Positions 1 to 31,615 of a stretch of 64,000 nucleotides of DNA are shown one piece after another (position 1 is the first letter of the stretch; each line of letters begins with the position of its first letter). The stretch is from Ephydatia muelleri (taxonomy: Eukaryota > Porifera > Demospongiae > Spongillida > Spongillidae), in assembly GCA_013339895.1 (NCBI GenBank), contig JABACO010000001.1, positions 26,541,631 to 26,605,630 on the forward strand, in the 5' to 3' direction. The notes beneath the pieces are model-generated. The model was not told where the DNA came from and did not search any database. It saw only the letters and a list, made by a program, of their open reading frames with translations. A program made the position numbers and the translations under genes.

Positions 1-19556
<19,556 letters not shown>

Positions 19557-20900
19557 CTGGCATATGTGGAAAACACACAGAGATTCATGCAAATGTATTA
19601 CATCAAGACTATAATATGTGCAATGAGGTCAGAAAGGGTATAACTGGCTGGTTCATTCCATGTCAGATTAGTTTACATTCAGTCTATCCCCTGTACCCGG
19701 TTAGAGGGCATTAGACCACAACATCTTGCATGCACGTGGGATTGGTGACGATGGCCAACCAACGTGTGTTGGAGGAGAGTGGAAATAAACTAAAGCAAAC
19801 CACAATTGAAAGAGTTGTAGCTAAGAACCAAAGTGTGGCACGTCAAATGCATGCTGCTGAAAGCTTGAAAGTGATTGAGCATCCCAGAAGCTATCTGCTT
19901 TAGCTACACGTCATCTGTAGATATTTGTTCGTCGCGTGCGCGTCGGGTAGGGGTGGGCGGCATTTCATACGCGATGAGGGGGCGGCCGCCCGATGCTGGA
20001 TCCCCCCCCAAAAATAAAATGCATATGACGCCGCTGTTTGCGCATGTTTAGTGGAAAGCACAAGATCTTAAGAATGAAGCTAGCGATTAAAAGAAACTAT
20101 TGGTAATGTGACGAAGATGAAACATGATGACCCGCCCTACGCTTGTGAAGTTGTTTCTGAAACAAAAACGTCGCTTCTCACAACTGAGGAAGAGTTCAGC
20201 ATACCCCCTTCCCCTTCCCCTTGCCGTAGCAAAGGGGGTACAGCATCCTCCTCGCCACTGATCCGGTCCACACATCACACGTATTGAAGACATCGGCCAC
20301 CCGATTTGGCCACAAACTATTTCAACCCTCCTCCACAAACGCACATACACGCACAAAATGGAACTAGAAATCCGACACAGTGTCTCTGCTGTACGCAAAT
20401 AGACATGAGACATGGATACTTACCCCGACAACTTCAGGTGGGCGTAGTAGAGCTCCGGTTTGACCGTATACGGTAACAACGAATGACGTGACGTAAGCCA
20501 CGGCTGAAAATTATTATTTTTAGAAAAATATCATTAGACTCTCTATGTTGCAAAGCTCACAACACTTCAGAACAGCAATAACATAAAAGTTAAATACAGC
20601 ACAACACTGGGTGCCCTTTTATTTATAATGAACACGCACTCTTATAATCGTGTGTACGCAAGCCGTGTTTACAACACCACGCGGTAGTTATTTTGCTATG
20701 AATGAAAGCATTTGCAGTTGATCTGCATATTGCTTTTACCATCAACACCCTTACTGATAACCCTCAAGTGCACCCTGAACACTGCTGTCACCATTCAATG
20801 CAAAGGGTTATCAGTGCCAGGGCAGGAGGAGGAGTGCACCACAGATGTGCACTGACACCGTTTGCATGGGCAGTACACACAAATGAAGGGTGGAAGGTAT
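19557..20900. other. Region 5' of NLR1, no gene recognised
   Basis: This holds the expected NLR1 promoter and any missing first exon. No convincing coding segment is seen. It does not align by eye with the region upstream of NLR2 (45,208-45,880), so the two genes have different 5' flanks. A motif near 20,466 (CCGTATACGGTAACAACG) resembles subterminal sequence of transposon A and may be an isolated remnant. Confidence 0.4.
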
Positions 20901-20904
20901 ATAC

Positions 20905-22431
20905 TTTTACACAACATCATGTACAATAATCCTGCAGACGTGTGAGCGCTTCAATGTCAGTGCAAAGGGTCATGCAAGAAAGCACACAGTTGGCAGAGGT
21001 CATCAACCAGGCCTCACACCTAACAAGCATCTTTTGAAGATTGCCCCTCCTCCAGTCTTCTCTACCCAACATTGGCAAGCCAAAACAATGTGCCGTCCTG
21101 AATGAGTTGAAGTGGTGGAGTGTGTTCAAATATTCTGTTGCGGCCCTTTGAGCTGCCATGTCGTAAGTTGGTCTGCACCAGGTGTGTTGTGAAGCGGGTA
21201 GCAGTATCGACCACAGTGTGTCCTTGCTGCTCTGAGGACGACTCCTTGGTACCTAGAGAGATCAGACCAGTCACATTACTGTTGCTGAAGGATGTACTGG
21301 TACAGTGTACGGTATGCCACAGAGATGTGAAGGCTGGTTGCTATGATGGCCATGAATAAATACCATCTCTCACTGCTGGTGAGGAAAGAAAAGCAGTAGC
21401 ATTACTGAAGAGGGCCATTTCCACCAGCTCCGAGATAAGGGCACAATACAACTGCCTACAGAAGGAGCAGTTAAGTGTATTCAGTATCACTTATCACTTG
21501 AATAGCCATCACCTAACAAAAGCCAGACAACTGACCACAGCTGCTTGCTCCAGGACTGTGAAAACCAGGTGTGCAGAGATGCAGACTGTAAGAAGCACCT
21601 CAGTGGAGGGAATCATCTGTCCTGATGGAGAATGAGGTGCTCACACTGAGTGATGAAGAGCAAAAGTCTCTATTGCTGAAGGCAGGCATCTCAAACATTC
21701 CTTGCTGCTCTGAGGACGGCTCCTTGGTACCTAGAGAGATCAGACCAGCATCAAATGTCACATTACTGTTGCTGGCATGGCTATTCCCTGGAAAAGAATG
21801 AGACTTCTTAGACGGTAAAGTCTTACACACACAGCACCCAATAGAACTTACCGCTTCTCCAGGTGGCTCAAAGTATCACTGAGTGTCTCTGGCTGGGGAG
21901 GAGAGGATGCGCCACATCTGCAGACAAATTGTGGGTGACAACCTGAAAGGAGAGATGGCTCTCTTTTACTTTCCTCTCCCTTCTGGTGGTGAGGAGCTTA
22001 GAGGAGCTCCTTTGGTTTACATCCCAGATCTGGTCAAAAAGGTTGTTGACCTTTTGGAAGTGAATCTAAGGTTAGAAGATCATGACATACATATGACACA
22101 ATAACTTTAACCCAATGCAGGACAGGACGGCTTATCTGGCATCATGGGGTTATACCTGCCAGTGAAGTGTGGATACAAATTGGAGGCGACAAAAGAGGTG
22201 GCTCATTCAAAATGAACTTTCAGATCATAAATGTTGCAGCTCCTAACTCTGTCCACAACACGTGTGTGTTTTGCTGCTATGAAGCAAGTGACACTGTTAC
22301 AAACCTTCACATAGCACTTGACCGCTAAAAAGATCAAACAACACATCTACAAGGAATGAAGTGGAGGTAGGAACAGTTATAAACTATACAGAATTAAATT
22401 AACAGCACACATGCACACACACACACATGCA

Positions 22432-22487
<56 letters not shown>

Positions 22488-22870
22488 GCTAAGGTTTGCC
22501 CACCTGGGCTTCACATCACTTTGGGTGTCTTTATCAAGCTGTATGGGTTGCTTGAAGACGAGTATCGTAACCTTGACCTTGAGCTGGCACGTGATTTAAT
22601 ATGAAGGTCAGAGGTGTTTCTTCAGCATTGTATGGCTTGTAGGTATTCTGTGTGCTTTGTCATTCCACAGGGATTTAGTTCGTTGCTATGGGACAGCAAA
22701 CCAATTTCAAACTTTCTGGGCGGAGGGCCTTACTTTCCACGCGTTCAATGAGAGCAAACAGCCGTGAGCCCGACTGTTCCTACGTGGCGAATGAAGGAGG
22801 GCTCACCATTTGCTGGCTGGATATACCTTTCGATGAAGCAGCCGTTTCCCCACAAGCATCACACGTTTTC
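20905..22870 (+). pseudogene. Decayed transposase-like gene with RAG1-like zinc fingers, copy 1
   Basis: Several frames must be joined, so this is a relic. In order: a basic Cys/His segment (KGHARKHTVGRGHQ) at ~20,960; a RING-like segment at ~21,130-21,240 (LPCRKLVCTRC, TTVCPCC); a second zinc-finger-like piece at ~21,290-21,355 (VQCTVCHRDVKAG, YDGHE); LSDEEQKSL-type helices at ~21,620-21,820; a segment at ~21,885-22,104 (GDNLKGEMALF, LVYIPDLVKKV); and IQIGGDKRGGSFK at ~22,170, whose D sits where a DDE nuclease would have its first acidic residue. The order of RING and C-x2-C/H pieces resembles the N-terminal region of RAG1. I believe it belongs to a widespread invertebrate transposon-derived family with such fingers, but that is from memory. 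Frameshifts and stops rule out a working gene. Confidence 0.5.
22408..22485. repeat. (CA)n tract in the RAG1-like relic
   Basis: CA-rich run with CATG variants. The matching place in copy 2 (47,458-47,506) is shorter. Confidence 0.9.
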
Positions 22871-23385
22871 CTCTGCATGTGACCACATAGGTGTGTGGGT
22901 GTGCATGTGGGTGTATATGTAATGCAGTTAGAATTTGGCTCAAGCATTGTGTCTTTGTACATGTAATACATGATGTGTAAGAATTTCTTAGTAGGTATGG
23001 CATCATCTTGCATGATTGATGATGTGATGCCATTTACCTGCACACACACCCAATGGACACACAACCAATGGACACATACCCACTCATGTCCATACACCAC
23101 ACTGGTGCAGCAGGTAGCCTGCCCCCCAACCCCACACCCCACCACTCCATCCTAGTACACAATTGTAAATTGTACCACCTCCTCTGAATACCTCACCCTC
23201 TCATATTGACATCTCACTTCTCATATAATATTCTCCCATAAGATATAAGCAAAATTGCCATACACTTGTATACCCTATGATGTCTTGATATCACTTTTCT
23301 ATGACCCTTGTCATTTCAGAAGAGGATAGCTTGAGCCATGACATGTATCAGTTTGGGCTTTTTGCACATAACAAAGGATATTATA

Positions 23386-23451
23386 CATGCCTATAGCTTA
23401 CCACCGAGCGCTTCATTGCATATGTGCGCGCGGGGGTAAGCTATAGACATG
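23386..23451. repeat. 66-bp palindromic element, copy 1
   Basis: CATGCCTATAGCTTACC is followed, after a ~30-base loop, by its near-perfect inverse (one mismatch), ending at CATG. It is flanked by TATA on both sides. The same element with a perfect stem is at 48,533-48,598. It could be a tiny inverted-repeat transposon or a hairpin-forming sequence. Confidence 0.7.
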
Positions 23452-23639
23452 TATAGAACAATGGTAATGAATTAAGTGCGCAGCTTAGACGTTAGTCCCT
23501 TTGTCGTACACAAAGACTGTAGTTTACTTAACTGTTGGTTTGTCTCGCGCCTCTCTGTTATGACATCCATCAACGCATGGTGGTAATAATATTTTTTGTC
23601 CGAATCACGTGAGCCAAACCGTGTTGTAAAATTAATGTA

Positions 23640-26169
23640 CACAACGAAAAAAATTCACCCTGATACGGAACCGTTAGACTTTTACATTCCGAGTCACGGC
23701 CGATTTCGGGATTGATTCAGGACCGTAATAATTTACAATATAAAACGGACTCGAAATGCCAAATAGGAACAGCTTGTAATTACAATATGCTACAAACCGA
23801 TAACATACCGTAACGAATACGATTACTGCTCTGTTACGAGGTGTTTACAGTCTGTACCAGTTCTAACTGCCGACTGCCAAGTCAAAAATCCGAAAGGAGA
23901 TCATATTTGTAAGTGCAGCAGCCTCACGATATTATTTCCACTATGCACAGCGCATATATATAGGAGGCAGCAGCTACGAGAGAGACCGCGAGGAGGCCAA
24001 TATGCGTTCGAACGACCTTACTGTAACTGTTTTCTGCGCGAAGTCACGCAACACACACAAGGCAAACATCTACACACAGCACACATGCATACAATCTGTA
24101 GTGTAGTATCTGTATCCCGCCAATGAATTTGTATAGAAAATGACCACGAGGAAATCATTATTCATAACTATTATTGAATCTCGTAAATAAATGAACGGGC
24201 AAACGAATCAAAATTTGTGAAACAATGGCTGACCTCGAGTTTGTGGCTGGCCAAAGTCCTGCAACCGTAGCGGTTTGTTTATTTTTGTTTGGATATGTAA
24301 TGATATTATACAGTGTGTCTTTTTCTTTTCGTTTAGAGTTCTATTGTGACTTATGCAAGCGTAACCTAGACCGCCATTTTGAATCTATCAAGCATTAGTT
24401 GTTCCAGAGTTGTTCGTCGAAAGTCTCTCCCATGTATCAACGGGGCAAAACCAGCACGAAGCGAATCGCTGCTCTGAAGTGGTGGGTTACTAGTCAGTGG
24501 CGGATCCAGGAATTGGTAGCGGTGGGAGGCACAGGTGAGTGTATGGCAGCGTGTGAGGCGAAGCAGGAGGCGAAGCCGCCCCGGAGAGGGTGCGGGGCAC
24601 CCCTCCCGCCCAGCTAGGATGGCTGTATTTATCCTGTACCCATTCCTTTCAGAGGGAGAGTTACAAGTTCTTGTGAAGGTACGCTATCGTACATGTTAAT
24701 CACTTTATAATGACTTCTAATATTCAGGTTTTTCAAATCGCATACTGTGATTTCTTCGAGTTGTCCAAGGCTGAAGCATGGAACCAGATATTTGCAGATT
24801 TTGTTCACTCTGTTAGAGACTTCATGTCTGAGATGCTGCGAAAGCAAAAGGTCCACTACATATTACATCTAGTTCAGTCCATGCAAGACTTCAGACCATC
24901 ATCTAGCTTCTGTACTGAGAGGTTTGGTGTTGTACACCTCAGTGTATAAAATTTCGAATTCCCTATTAGGCCTGAATCCTTCAACTCTTATGTGTGGATT
25001 CAGAATATAAGCAGGCTTCTAGCAGAGACATCGCTGCTCATTTCTCTGCGATTGAGCACCTCCACTTTGTGAAGGCAGTTGTTACAACGACCAGATGGAA
25101 AGGTTTGTATATATTTAACTTATGCTTGTGTGATGTAACAGTGTATCTATTGCAGTTGTGATAAAGGTCTACATGACCTTTACTAAATTCCAACGAAGTC
25201 CAGCGGTTTCTTAATTCAACTCCTAGTAAGAAATTGAATGCCCACAAGGCCATATACACTGCAGCAACAGCAAGAATGGTAGGGGTTAACATATATTCCC
25301 AATGCACATTAACATCCTGTGTGTTTTAATGCCATCAGGTGTTTGCGACCAGTTCCTGTTCGTGACAGTAAACATAACTGAACTTGGAGTTGAATCAACG
25401 ATTGAGCAGCTTCTGCACATGGATCCACCATTTCATGTGAATCTACACCTCAGCAGCCTTTTGGATGGCAAGGTGCAGCAGTTCAAAGCTGTTGTGTTGG
25501 AACTGGTTCATACTGGGGACTACGCAACCACCTTTCTGTGAGGTATGCTATTTAATATCCATCACATAACATCTCATCTTTAGTCTTAACCAATAGTTGA
25601 AATATGGACAGCTCCTAAGCACCATTAAGTCCGAGACTGGACACACCTCATGTCTTGTACAAGGTTTTGAGCCCATGGTGCTACCAGATGGACGGCCACT
25701 ATTACATCTTTTTGACTGTCCACTCTACAACTTGTCAAGGACAATATTTTCTGTGGACAGCAGTGCCATTGTTAGACGAGTTTCAATGGTTCACAGATGT
25801 GGTTCCAGCTGCCAATGCTGGATTTGTTCAGAACATTGAAAGAGAACAAATGGTTACATGACTGGACAGTGACAACGTTTTGTTATAATGTGTACTGCAT
25901 TGTATAACGAATTTGAAAACATTTTATAAACATAGCACGTACATTTAGAACAGGATCCATATAAGGGCTTTACAACATGTTTACGCTCTGTAGTACAGAC
26001 TGCGTCAGGTCCGTATACGGTTTGATTCGGATTTTAACCTACAGACCAAATCGGACCTTTTGCCATTCGGGGGTGTATCAGGGAGTGTAAAAATGTCTGT
26101 AAGAAGCCTGTAAACAGTATCGTTGCGGATTGTATACGGTCCTGATTCGGGAAAAAAAATTTCGTTGTG
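23640..26169. mobile_element. Transposon A: decayed Plavaka/CACTA-type element
   Basis: The ends are CACAACGAAA and TTTCGTTGTG, perfect 10-bp inverted repeats that extend imperfectly (CCTGATACGG inside the left end, CCGTATACAATC reading inward from the right). The flanks are TA on both sides. Subterminal motifs such as CCGTATACGG and TGATTCGG recur near both ends, as in CACTA elements. The duplicated segment at 53,020-53,060 carries the same flanks without this element. Coding remnants inside run on the plus strand. The length is 2,530 bp, shorter than transposon B, so much of the transposase is missing. Confidence 0.8.
24728..25905 (+). pseudogene. Plavaka-like transposase remnant in transposon A
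   Basis: Segments in order: VFQIAYCDFFELSKAEAW and KVHYILHLVQSMQDF...FCTERF (24,728-24,930); SFNSYVWIQN then, after a frameshift, QASSRDIAAHFSAIEHL (24,975-25,070); a conserved tail FDCPLYNL and RVSMVHRC (25,597-25,839). These match, in order, the C-terminal half of the transposase in transposon B (VFKIAYCD, QAPSKDIANSFAIQES, FDCPLLLRTN, VSVVHQC) and the general plan of Plavaka transposases, where a KxH...LxH motif is followed by T-E-x-F. The N-terminal half is missing. Stops and frame changes make it non-functional; the TIRs might still be used in trans. Confidence 0.6.
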
Positions 26170-26283
26170 TACGTGTATTTAGAATGCACGCGCGATGGGC
26201 TTCGAATGCAATAAAAGAGGTCGCTAGACGTGAGTGCACGTCTTTTGTACTGTTTCTTATCACAATAGTGTATTTGATTTCAG

Positions 26284-29200
26284 ATTTTTGTGTACAAGTC
26301 TACGTCACACAACGTATGGGTCAACCTAAGCTTTGAAGATTGGTACGCGCCGTGAAATTACTGGATGCTTAAATAATGCCACACTTTATCTTTTTATACA
26401 CTATCTTTGAAACCCATCTAGGATCCTCAGTAAGGTTGACCTCACGTGCAGAAGGATACTGTTCCTTTGGAGAAACTCTCCGTGTGTAAGTTGCTACATT
26501 GTCGCGTGCCATGACGTAATATTGCATTACGTCATGGCATGCGACATGGCTTATTGGGCTATTCCATACAACACAAGAAACGATGCCTAGGGAGCGTCTG
26601 TGTATTCAATAGCTCCCCATCATTGATGTGGGGGGAGGGAGGATGTTTCATTTCCATGTCTTCTGTGTATGCAATAGCCCATCTCATGTGCCCTCCTCTT
26701 TCAGGTGGTGATAGGCAGACATCAGAACCCATGGCTGGAGACTAACATAGCTGTACTCAGGGACAAGGGAGTACTACTGGCCAGGAGGAGGTCTGGGGGA
26801 GGAGCTGTGTACCATGTCAGAATATTAGTATCCATGGCAATGCATCACCTGATCTCACATGACTCCCATTTCATTAAAGGACCTGGGGAACATGAACTGC
26901 ACGGTGTTCACTCACAGACAGGATTACGACAGGGAGAGGAATCTTCAGCTTGTGTGCGAGGCCTTGAACAGGGGCTGGGGACTCGACCTCTCTATGAACA
27001 AACACCATGACATCATCTCAGGAAACCAATTGAAGGTGTGTCACCATGGCAACAGGGGGCCAGTACAGTTATGAGATACTCTACTGCACGCATGCAATGT
27101 GTTTTTGACACATCCCACCTCTCCTCCCTCCTCCTTCCTCACCCTCTCTCTCTTGGGGCTGGTTCCCTCCTCCCCATCCAGGTGTCTGGCAGTTCATCAA
27201 AGCTGGCCAAGGACTCTGCCTTTCATCACTTCACTCTCCTGTTGTGTGCCGACACTGCAAATATGACCACCCTCTTGAGACCTGCCCCACTGTGTGTGTA
27301 TGTGTGTGTGTATGTGTGTGGGTGTGTGTGTGTGTGTGGGTTTGTGTGTGTGTGTGTCTGCATGCGTGTGTATGTCATTGGCAAGCTACAATGAAGTTCA
27401 TCCATTAGACAGTTAGTTTACAGTATGAATGTGTACAAATCCTCTTTGGCCAAGGGTTAGGTTCACACGTGTACATCACTTGTACCACACACACACACAC
27501 ACACCCACAGCTCTCTCTCACCAACACTAGTGCTACACTCAGCAGACGCTCGTCCACTCTGAACCTCTCCTCCAGATCACATGACATCACATGGGACGCT
27601 GCCTGCAGTCACATTGCCTCTGCCTTCTACTCTGCCCATGACATCACCCTGACCAATCAGGTGACCCAACTGACCACACCTCCTTACCTGAGCCAATAAA
27701 CTTCTTTACCAGCAGAGGGTGGTGGAAGTGGAGCCTGGGGAGGAGGGAGGATTTCCCGGGATCACCAAGATGGCTGACGAGCTCAAGGTATGTCACATGA
27801 TCTGTGTTACTTAACTCTTTGTACGTCATGCTAGTTCATATCATAGGCATGCATGCATATACACACAACCGTTATGAATTCTACATGACAGTATAAGTAA
27901 GAAATGTATGGATCGCAACTTCATGATGCATGCAAATATTTGCTGCAATTGTGATCTTATAAGTACATGACTTGCAACTACAGTAATTATGCACATTCAT
28001 GTTTCAAATGCCAGTTCACTCCATCACCATCTGCAGTTCATATAAGTTACAACCGTATGTGCGAGGTAATGATGGACACACAAGATGTGTGTACACCCCA
28101 GTGCCCACCTGGGTTTGATTTCAGTATCTACATGGCTGGTTAAGTAAATGTACAGTGGTTAAGTAAATGTGTAGTTCATTATCTAAATGGAAACTGAAAA
28201 GGTTTATTTTAGTCTTTACTCCATAACTCTGCATTAAATTGCACATGCACATCCATATATGGTGATGTACAAATGTGCTCTTCATACCATATATGGTCAC
28301 AGGACTGGTACTGGATATATGGCAAGACACCAAAGTTTACCTTGAAAGCTGAAAATGAGTTTAAGTTTGGTCATTTGGTGAGTGTTGTGTGTGTGTCCAT
28401 CAATGTCCACGGGCACTTTTGGTGTCCATTAGATTTCTTACAGTGTGTGTCTTTGCATGGGTTTTGCGTGTGACTTGGACTACTGTGTGTATCACTGTTG
28501 TGTCAATGTATCATGAATACATGTACGTGTGAGTAAACATGTTAGTTATGTGGGTACACTGAATCAAAATATGGTATCACCATGCTCATCGTTTAATTGC
28601 TGGTGCAACTGACGATCTTTAGTGATGGGTCCAGTGATGGGTCCAGTGATGGGTCCAGTGATGGTCCAGTGATGGATCCAGTGATGGGGCCAGTGATGGG
28701 TCCAGTGATGGGGCCAGTGATGGGTCCAGTGATGGATCCAGTGATGGGTCCAGTGATGGGTCCAGTGATGGGTCCAGTGATGGGTCCAGTGATGGGTCCA
28801 GTGATGGGGCCAGTGATGGGTCCAGTGATGGATCCAGTGATGGGTCCAGTGATGGGTCCAGTGATGGGTCCAGTGATGGGTCCAGTGATGGGGCCAGTGA
28901 TGGGTCCAGTGATGGATCCAGTGATGGGTCCAGTGATGGGTCCAGTGATGGGTCCAGTGATGGGTCCAGTGATGGGTATACCTTCTTCTCCCTTGATCCA
29001 TAACAGTTCTATATCACTCTATCTCATTCTTCATTATCATCACCTTTGCGCTGACCATCTTACTTCCATCTTGTACACACTCGCGCTTCTAATTGTTGAG
29101 ATTTGTATGCTTTCTATTACGTCTTGTACACTAGTTTGTCTTTTAGAATTGTGCAGTCACGTGCAGAAGGAAAGCCTTTCACCCACTCCCATTATAATGC

Positions 29201-29657
29201 TGGTTTGAACAATGTGAATTATCAGGTGTAGTGATTATGGCAATTGGGATTAGTGAGGGTCTGTTGTACTGTTCTGCAGGTGTTCACAGCAGAGGTGGAG
29301 GGTGGAGCTATTACATCATGTGACATAATATTAGAACACAGTTCTGCCACGCCCACCGCATTTCTCAATAACCTGAAGGACGCTCTGACAGGCAAGACAG
29401 CTTTAGACTGTGGGTGTGGATGTAGTGGTGTGGGTGGTTTGTTGTTGGCTGTGTTTTTGGTGTGGCATTGTGACCACGTGCATCTCCCTTTCCAAACTCA
29501 CACACACAAACACACCTATATGCAAATACATTGGTCTACAGGTACTCTATTATGGAAATCTCATGTTCTTGCGGTGTTTCAGCAGTTACAAACCTCCAAC
29601 AGTCACGAAAGAGCAGTTGTGTCATGGTTGATGACTTGGATACTCAGTTTTGTGTGA
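26284..29657 (+). CDS. LIPT1: LIPT1: mitochondrial lipoyl(amido)transferase, copy 1
   Basis: LIPT1 moves lipoyl groups onto E2 subunits of mitochondrial 2-oxoacid dehydrogenases. Exons I place: 26,284-26,351; 26,422-26,485; 26,705-26,815; 26,880-27,035; 27,182-~27,292; 27,511-27,660; 27,716-27,787; 28,303-28,377; 29,280-~29,400; 29,541-29,657. Key matches are [30 protein letters not shown], the ligase signature [16 protein letters not shown], the lysine region [12 protein letters not shown] with FHHFTLL, and [12 protein letters not shown]. Phases agree across the exons with firm boundaries. A short exon around 26,184 (MHARWASNAIKEVARR, basic and amphipathic like a mitochondrial signal) may be exon 1, but its phase does not fit as I read it. 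The donor near 27,292 sits in a TG run and is weak. The last exon's frame is uncertain. This is the functional-looking copy. Confidence 0.88.
26501..26545. promoter_or_regulatory. 45-bp palindrome with CRE-like halves in LIPT1 intron, copy 1
   Basis: GTCGCGTGCCATGACGTAAT, five bases, then its near-perfect inverse. Each arm holds TGACGTAAT, a CREB/ATF-type site, just after a LIPT1 exon donor. The same palindrome is kept in copy 2 at 60,004-60,048. A regulatory role is inference; it may also be a hairpin-type element end. Confidence 0.5.
28621..28976. repeat. 12-bp minisatellite in a LIPT1 intron
   Basis: About 30 copies of GATGGGTCCAGT with GATGGATCCAGT and GATGGGGCCAGT variants. It lies between the LIPT1 exons at 28,303 and 29,280. 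It creates long open frames on both strands that are not genes. The variant order suggests a higher-order duplication of ~130-180 bp blocks. Confidence 0.97.
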
Positions 29658-29822
29658 TTAAAAGTACATTGTTTATGTGAAAGGAGGAAAGGTAAAATAC
29701 AATTTTGGGTTACGTTAGTCGCGCGTCCACCGTATTCTTGGGCGGTGACACGTTACACATAAAAGATTACGTCATTTCCTTTGGAACTGTGTTATTAATA
29801 AATTATATAAATTTAATTCAGT

Positions 29823-30395
29823 ATGGCTGAGGAAAGATGTGTGTGTATCAAAGATCTGCGACCTGGGATGAAAAATGTCACCTCCACGTTCATAGTTATT
29901 GACAAGGGTACGTGTATATATTTTTCAAAACAATACGTGCGAGCGTGTGTGTATATATTCAGCGCGGTTTGCTCTGATCATAGATAGTATAATACCATCT
30001 ATGCTCTGATGCACCAACAGGTACGACAAACAGCACAAAAGATGGCAGCGTGGTTAGAAAGTGTCGCGTAGCCGACAAAACGGGGAGTATTTTTTTCTCG
30101 CTTTGGAACGAACAAGCAGAAGCGATCGAGAGTGGAGACATCTTGAAACTGACCAAAGGGTATTGGGAAGGCGGGTGGAGAGGGATAGTCTCATTCCCAC
30201 ACCCTCATACACAGCAGCGGATGGATTACATCACCGCTACGTGCGAATGCATATCAGGCTGGGGACGAGACTAGGATGAGGAGGGGTTCGGAAAACCCCC
30301 GAGTTGTTTTAACCAAAATTAGATACGCGTCCGTGTGGAAAGGGAGTCTTGTACTGTACATGAGTGATTGTGTACCACTAGACCTGAGAACCAAG
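29823..30395 (+). CDS. NABP: SOSS-B/NABP-like single-strand DNA-binding protein, 3' end not resolved
   Basis: NABP (SSB1/2) proteins bind single-stranded DNA with one OB fold and form the SOSS complex with INTS3 in DNA-break repair. Exon 1 is 29,823-29,907 (ATG; CIKDLRPGMKNVTSTFIVID); exon 2 is 30,021-30,159 (STKDGSVVRKCRVADKTGSI, then FFSLWNEQAEAIESGDILKL); exon 3 is 30,323-30,395 (YASVWKGSLVLYM). These follow the family order: K-D-x-x-PGxKN, V-R-x-C-K/R-VADKTGSI, GDI-x-x-LTKGY-AS-VxKGxLxLY. Phases match at both introns. The remaining C-terminal exon was not found downstream; a short candidate at 30,680-30,728 is not convincing. Intron 2 carries a mini element related to transposon C. Confidence 0.85.
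30187..30272. mobile_element. 86-bp miniature element related to transposon C ends
   Basis: It begins AGTCTC and ends GAGACT, and between them carries GGATTACATCACCGCTACGT, also present in the 108-bp inverted repeats of transposon C. It looks like two fused, partly decayed ends. It sits inside intron 2 of the NABP-like gene. No clean target duplication is visible. Confidence 0.6.
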
Positions 30396-30995
30396 GTAAC
30401 ACCTTGGATACAATAATAGGAAAGGTGTGTGTGTGTGAGTGTGAAGTGCCCACATGCTTAAACTAATGTCCACTTTCCAACATCTCTCACACAACACTAC
30501 ATGTGACCATCATGGGGCACCTCCCCCACACATAGTCACAACCTCTGTTACCATGGAGATTATCCACACTCCAGATGCCCCACTGGCTGTACACATTACC
30601 ACCTTACCAATTGCCCCACCCCTTACCACCTTAGTACCCATCTCCTGCCTCCTCCCCTGACCCTGTCTTTTCTTTGTAGGCACAGACTTTCCAAGAAGAG
30701 CTCATTCAAGGCACCTCATCAAATAGGTGACCAAGCCAAAGTCCCAATACTGCATACATGGATTTTCCCATAGCAGATGGCAATACTGATGTACTCTATG
30801 AAGCTAAAAATAGCAAACACATGACACTCCATTTTAATCTGTATGCAAATAAAATTATTGTTTTTAGAAAGCATGTACATTGTAATATATGTCCAAGGCA
30901 AACAAAGATGGTGGAACGATGGAGAGCCATGCCTCTTGTGACCTCCATCACCTTTACCACAAGATGGGGAGGAAGGAGTGGAGGGTGATGGGGAG
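30396..30995. other. Gap after NABP-like exons, nothing firm
   Basis: TG-rich and CA-rich runs and AT-rich sequence. The 3' end of the NABP-like gene should lie here or beyond. No recognisable exon was found. Confidence 0.4.
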
Positions 30996-30999
30996 GGGA

Positions 31000-31176
31000 G
31001 GGAGTGGATTGCAATGGGGAGGAGGGAGTGGATTGCAATGGGGAGGAGGGAGTGGATTGCAATGGGGAGGAGGGAGTGGATCGCAATGGGGAGGAGGGAG
31101 TGGATCACAATGGGGAGGAGGGAGTGGATCGCAATGGGGAGGAGGGAGTGGATCGCAATGGGGAGGAGGGAGTGGA
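31000..31176. repeat. 24-bp minisatellite
   Basis: About seven copies of GGGGAGGAGGGAGTGGATCG plus CAAT, with ATTG/ATCG/ATCA variants. Because 24 is a multiple of 3, open frames run through on both strands; they are not taken as genes. Confidence 0.95.
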
Positions 31177-31615
31177 GTTTCTACCAAAGTGAGAGTGGTT
31201 CAAGAGTGGGTACCTCCCCTTGGAGCAGACCCTCGATGTCAGTCAGTGGGTGTGGCTTGAGCAGATCAGCCAATGGGAGACCAGAGCAGACTAGATCAGC
31301 AAGGTAGTACCTGATCTTGGCCATCCTGTGGAGATCATGTGATGGTCATGTGACCTACAATGGTACCATTCCTCTGACAGGTCATGTGACCTACGAGTAG
31401 TTTTTATGATGTTAGAATTACAGTGAAGGCGTTTCAAGTGTTCCTCGATCCTTCCTCCTTTACCCCCACACCTGTGTGGTCAGGACATAAGGGATATCCC
31501 ATCACCACTCCCCCCTCCCTTGTCCTTCATACCATATACATGTCACCACTCTTGTATGAGATCTTCTAACTGTTGTGTGATGAGGGATGGCCTGCCCCTG
31601 TACTGCTACCAGCTA

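Noticed and set aside
20905..22870. A true RAG1 or ProtoRAG gene
   Set aside because: Only the finger region resembles RAG1; the GGDKGGG block does not match the RAG1 core as I know it, no RAG2-like partner is seen, and no TIR pair typical of ProtoRAG was found.
24496..24620. Second hAT-like insertion starting CAGTGGCGGATCCAG inside transposon A
   Set aside because: The left end looks right, but no matching right end or 8-bp duplication was found. The similar CAGCGGTGGATCCAG in the LRR introns also lacks a right end.
28597..29208. Open frames of [12 protein letters not shown] and [12 protein letters not shown] repeats
   Set aside because: Both are translations of the 12-bp minisatellite within a LIPT1 intron.
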